Assembly: GCA_017882905.1 (NCBI GenBank) | Contig: JADGOO010000237.1 | Span: 1 to 37,472, forward strand | Source: Acidimicrobiia bacterium | GTDB taxonomy: Bacteria; Actinomycetota; Acidimicrobiia; IMCC26256; PALSA-610 | Length of the DNA stretch: 37,472 nt | Direction: 5' to 3' | In this document: positions 34,579 to 37,472 of the stretch, piece by piece | Layout: the number at the start of each line of letters is the position of its first letter | How positions within the stretch are numbered: position 1 is the first letter of the stretch | Translations under genes and position numbers: made by a program | Notes under the pieces: model-generated | What the model was told of the DNA's origin: nothing | Seen by the model: only the letters and a program-made list of their open reading frames with translations | The model's database searches: none

Positions 34579-35906
34579 GCGTGGAGGTCGCCGTGTTCAC
34601 GCGCGACCTGCGCGTGCGCGACAACCCGATGTTGGCCGCGGCTGTGTGTGCCGACGCGATCGTGCCGCTCTTCGTGCTCGACGAGGCGATGGCCGCGGGT
34701 TGGCACGGCGCACCGAACCGGCGCCGGTTCCTCTACGAGTCGCTGCGCGACCTCGATGCGACGCTTCGTTCGCTCGGAGCGCCGCTGGTGGTGCGGCACG
34801 GCGAATGGGTCGAGGAGGTCGCGGGGATTGCGCGTGCCGTCGACGCGACGCGTGTGCACCTGGCGCGCGACGTGTCGGGATATGCCCGGGATCGCGTGCG
34901 CCGTCTGGCCGCGCGCGTCGGCTCGGTGCAGCTCGTCGAGCATCCCGGTGTCACGGTCGTGTCAAGCGGCGAGCTGCGAACGGGGAGCGGTGACGCCTTC
35001 AAGGTGTTCACGCCGTACTACCGGCGCTGGCTCGCTGCACCGTGGCGGCGGCCGGTGAGCGTGCCGGAGCGGCTCGTGGCCGTGCCCGACGCGCGCAGCG
35101 ACTACGTGCCCGACCCTGCCTCGGTGCGCGACACCGCGCGGGATGTGGTCGCGGGCGGCGAGCAGGCTGCACTGGCGCGGTTGCAGCGCTGGGCGTCGAG
35201 CTCGCTCGCGCACTACGCCGATCGTCACGACGATCTCGCCGCCGACGACACCTCGCGGATCTCGGCCGCGTTGCACTTCGGTTGCCTGTCGCCGCTCGAG
35301 GTCGCCGGCCGGCTGCGCGATCGCGCCGGCGGCGAGCCGTTCGTGCGCCAGCTGTGCTGGCGCGACTTCTACCACCAGCTGCTCGCGGCGCGTCCCGAGC
35401 TCGCGTCGCGAGATCTGCGGCAGGGTGGACCGTGGCTCGACGACGACGCGGGGTTCTCGGCATGGTGCGCGGGTCACACCGGCTTCCCGGTGGTCGACGC
35501 CGCGATGCGCCAGCTGCTCACCGAAGGGTTCATCCACAACCGGGCCCGCATGATCGTCGCCTCGTTGCTCACCAAGGACCTGGCCGTGGATTGGCGGCGC
35601 GGCGCGGATTGGTTCATGCGCCATCTCGTCGACGGCGACGTGGCCAACAACCAGCTCAACTGGCAGTGGGTGGCCGGCACCGGCACCGACACGAATCCGC
35701 ACCGGATCTACAACCCGCAGCGCCAGAGCGAGCGCTTCGACCCCGACGGGACGTACATCCGCCGGTACGTCGCCGAGCTCGCGTCCGTGCCCGGCGCCGA
35801 GATCCACGACCCGAGCCCCGAGACGCGGGCCCGGGTGGGCTACCCCTTGCCGATCGTGGACCACCGCGAAGCGATCGAGCAGTACCGGGCGCGGCGTCGA
35901 TCCTGA
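34575..35906 (+). CDS. phr: Deoxyribodipyrimidine photo-lyase (cryptochrome/photolyase family)
   Basis: VSVEVAVFTRDLRVRDNPML...RISAALHFGCLSPLEV...RQLCWRDFYHQLLAARPEL...TNPHRIYNPQRQSERFDPDGTYIRRYVAEL. Confidence 0.95.
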   Translation: MSVEVAVFTRDLRVRDNPMLAAAVCADAIVPLFVLDEAMAAGWHGAPNRRRFLYESLRDLDATLRSLGAPLVVRHGEWVEEVAGIARAVDATRVHLARDVSGYARDRVRRLAARVGSVQLVEHPGVTVVSSGELRTGSGDAFKVFTPYYRRWLAAPWRRPVSVPERLVAVPDARSDYVPDPASVRDTARDVVAGGEQAALARLQRWASSSLAHYADRHDDLAADDTSRISAALHFGCLSPLEVAGRLRDRAGGEPFVRQLCWRDFYHQLLAARPELASRDLRQGGPWLDDDAGFSAWCAGHTGFPVVDAAMRQLLTEGFIHNRARMIVASLLTKDLAVDWRRGADWFMRHLVDGDVANNQLNWQWVAGTGTDTNPHRIYNPQRQSERFDPDGTYIRRYVAELASVPGAEIHDPSPETRARVGYPLPIVDHREAIEQYRARRRS

Positions 35907-35920
35907 CAAGATGACGCTCG

Positions 35921-36712
35921 ATGAGCACCCACCAGACACGAGTAGCCATCGTCACCGGCGGCGGTGACGGCATCGGGCGCGCCGTGGTGCGCCGACTCGC
36001 GCGCGACGGCACCGCGGTGCTCGTCACCGACATCGACAGCGCCAACGGCCGAGCAGCCGTCGACGAGGTGACCGCGGCCGGCGGAACCGCGGAGTTCGTC
36101 CGTGGCGACGTGGCGCAGAAGGCCGACGTGGTGGCGGTCGTGCAACATGCCCTCGACCGTTGGGGACATGTCGACATCGTGATCAACAACGCGTGGGGCG
36201 GAGGCTCGCTCACGCGCGTCGAGCGCAAGACCGACGCCGACCTCGCCCACGGGCTCGGCGTGGGCTTCTACGGGCCGTTCTGGGCGATGCAAGCCGCGTT
36301 CGAGTCGATGAAGGCGAGCGGCTGGGGCCGCATCGTCAACCTCTGCTCGCTCAACGGCGTGAACGCCCACATGGGCACCCTCGAGTACAACTGCGCCAAG
36401 GAAGCGCTGCGCGCGCTCACGCGCACCGCGGCCCGAGAGTGGGCGCCGTACGGCATCTGCGTGAACGCCGTGTGCCCCGGCGCCAAGAGTGCAGCGTTCC
36501 GGCGCGTGATGGCCGAGCACCCCGAGCTCGAAGCAGCCGCCGACGCGTCGAACCCGATGGGTCGCATCGGCGATCCCGACGACGACATCGCACCGGTGAT
36601 CGCGTTCCTCGCGAGCGACGACTGCCAGTACGTCACCGGGAACACCCTGTTCGTCGACGGTGGTGGACACATCAACGGCGTGGTGTGGGCGCCCGATCTC
36701 GATGCCGGATGA
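35921..36712 (+). CDS. SDR family NAD(P)-dependent oxidoreductase
   Basis: RVAIVTGGGDGIGRAVVRRLARDG, INNAWGG, YNCAKEALRALTRTAAREWAPYGICVNAVCPG, VTGNTLFVDGGG. Confidence 0.95.
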   Translation: MSTHQTRVAIVTGGGDGIGRAVVRRLARDGTAVLVTDIDSANGRAAVDEVTAAGGTAEFVRGDVAQKADVVAVVQHALDRWGHVDIVINNAWGGGSLTRVERKTDADLAHGLGVGFYGPFWAMQAAFESMKASGWGRIVNLCSLNGVNAHMGTLEYNCAKEALRALTRTAAREWAPYGICVNAVCPGAKSAAFRRVMAEHPELEAAADASNPMGRIGDPDDDIAPVIAFLASDDCQYVTGNTLFVDGGGHINGVVWAPDLDAG

Positions 36713-37472
36713 CGGTGCGTGCGCCGTGGCGCGGTAGCGAGCGGGTCGTCGCCGCGGCCGCTGCCGTGCTCGTGGTCGCGCCCGTTGTGATCGATCTCCT
36801 CGCACGCGGCCGGCGCCGTGCCTTCGCGTACGTGGCTGCCGACGCGTTCTTCTACTTGCAGGTCGCGCGCAACTGGGCTGACCGCGGTCGCGTCTCGTTC
36901 GACGGCAACCGTTCCACCAACGGCTTCCACCCACTGTGGCAGATCGTGCTCGCCGCGATCTGGCGGCCGGCGCGCGCGGTGTTCTCGGAAGCAGACATGC
37001 TGGTGCTGGTTGTTCTGCTCGGCGCGGCGTTGCTGGCGGTGGCGACCTTGCTGCTGGCGCGCGCGCTGCGCGACGCCGGTTGTCTCACCCCATGGTTCGT
37101 CGCGCTCCCGTTCGGTGCTTACGCGCTGATCATCGCTCCGCTCTGGGCGGGCTTCGGCCACGGGTTCTCGGCGCTCAACTCTCTCGAAGGCCCGATGCCG
37201 CTGTACGGAACGGCGTGGAGCTACGCGAACGGCATGGAGAGCGCGTGCGTGTGGTGCGCGTTCGCGCTGCTGTTGGCCATCGGCGTACGTCGGTCTTGGG
37301 CCGGTACCAGCAACGATCGCCGTCGCGCACCTGGTGGTGCTTGCAGCTCGATCGCGTGATCGTGAGCCGCGCCCACTCGACTCACCGGCCGTTCGGTTCG
37401 ACGTGTTGCTCGCCGGCACTGCGGCGGGCGTGATCGCGATCGGGCTCTACGACGAGCTCTTCGTGCCGGCGA
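36709..37472 (+). CDS. GT-C-like multi-pass membrane protein, apparently frameshifted near 37290 and truncated by window edge
   Basis: AADAFFYLQVARNWADRGRVSFDGNRSTNGFHPLWQIVLAAIW; intact frame ends at 37359, but hydrophobic reading continues in another frame (GPVPATIAVAHLVVLAARSRDREPRPLDSPAVRFDVLLAGTAAGVIAIGLYDELFVPA). Confidence 0.65.

Noticed and set aside
1-37472. CRISPR array, prophage, transposase or tRNA/rRNA
   Set aside because: No regularly spaced repeats, no phage or transposase-like ORFs and no recognisable tRNA/rRNA sequence were found by reading.

Overview
High-GC, densely coded actinobacterial-type window; the gene content and intergenic repeats suggest an uncultured Acidimicrobiia-like genome, but that taxonomy is inference. 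About 32 protein-coding genes can be supported and no rRNA, tRNA or CRISPR array was found. The dominant theme is short-chain acyl-CoA / ethylmalonyl-CoA metabolism: thiolase (5' part), crotonyl-CoA carboxylase/reductase, methylmalonyl/ethylmalonyl-CoA epimerase, acyl-CoA carboxylase beta plus a small epsilon-like subunit, CaiB/BaiF CoA-transferase, acyl-CoA synthetase, ethylmalonyl-CoA mutase and 3-hydroxyacyl-CoA dehydrogenase. Between these lie a secreted-protein island (sedolisin S53 protease, EXORDIUM-like secreted protein, large secreted protein), an ECF-sigma/anti-sigma-like pair, a SARP/BTAD-AAA regulator, a degenerate GGDEF protein, aspartokinase/ASADH, a photolyase and others. The most interesting observations are: (i) a shared palindrome TACCGATCRGTA just upstream of three acyl-CoA genes, suggesting an undescribed local regulon; (ii) a likely hbd-ecm-degenerate GGDEF-SARP operon behind one of these palindromes; (iii) three DnaA-box-like 9-mers next to a three-armed alternative hairpin; (iv) an exact 70-bp tandem duplication and a separate dispersed intergenic repeat; (v) several enzymes whose diagnostic catalytic motif is altered (APH-like, S51-like, GGDEF); (vi) two probable frameshifts. 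All calls come from reading the sequence and ORF track; no database search was run.
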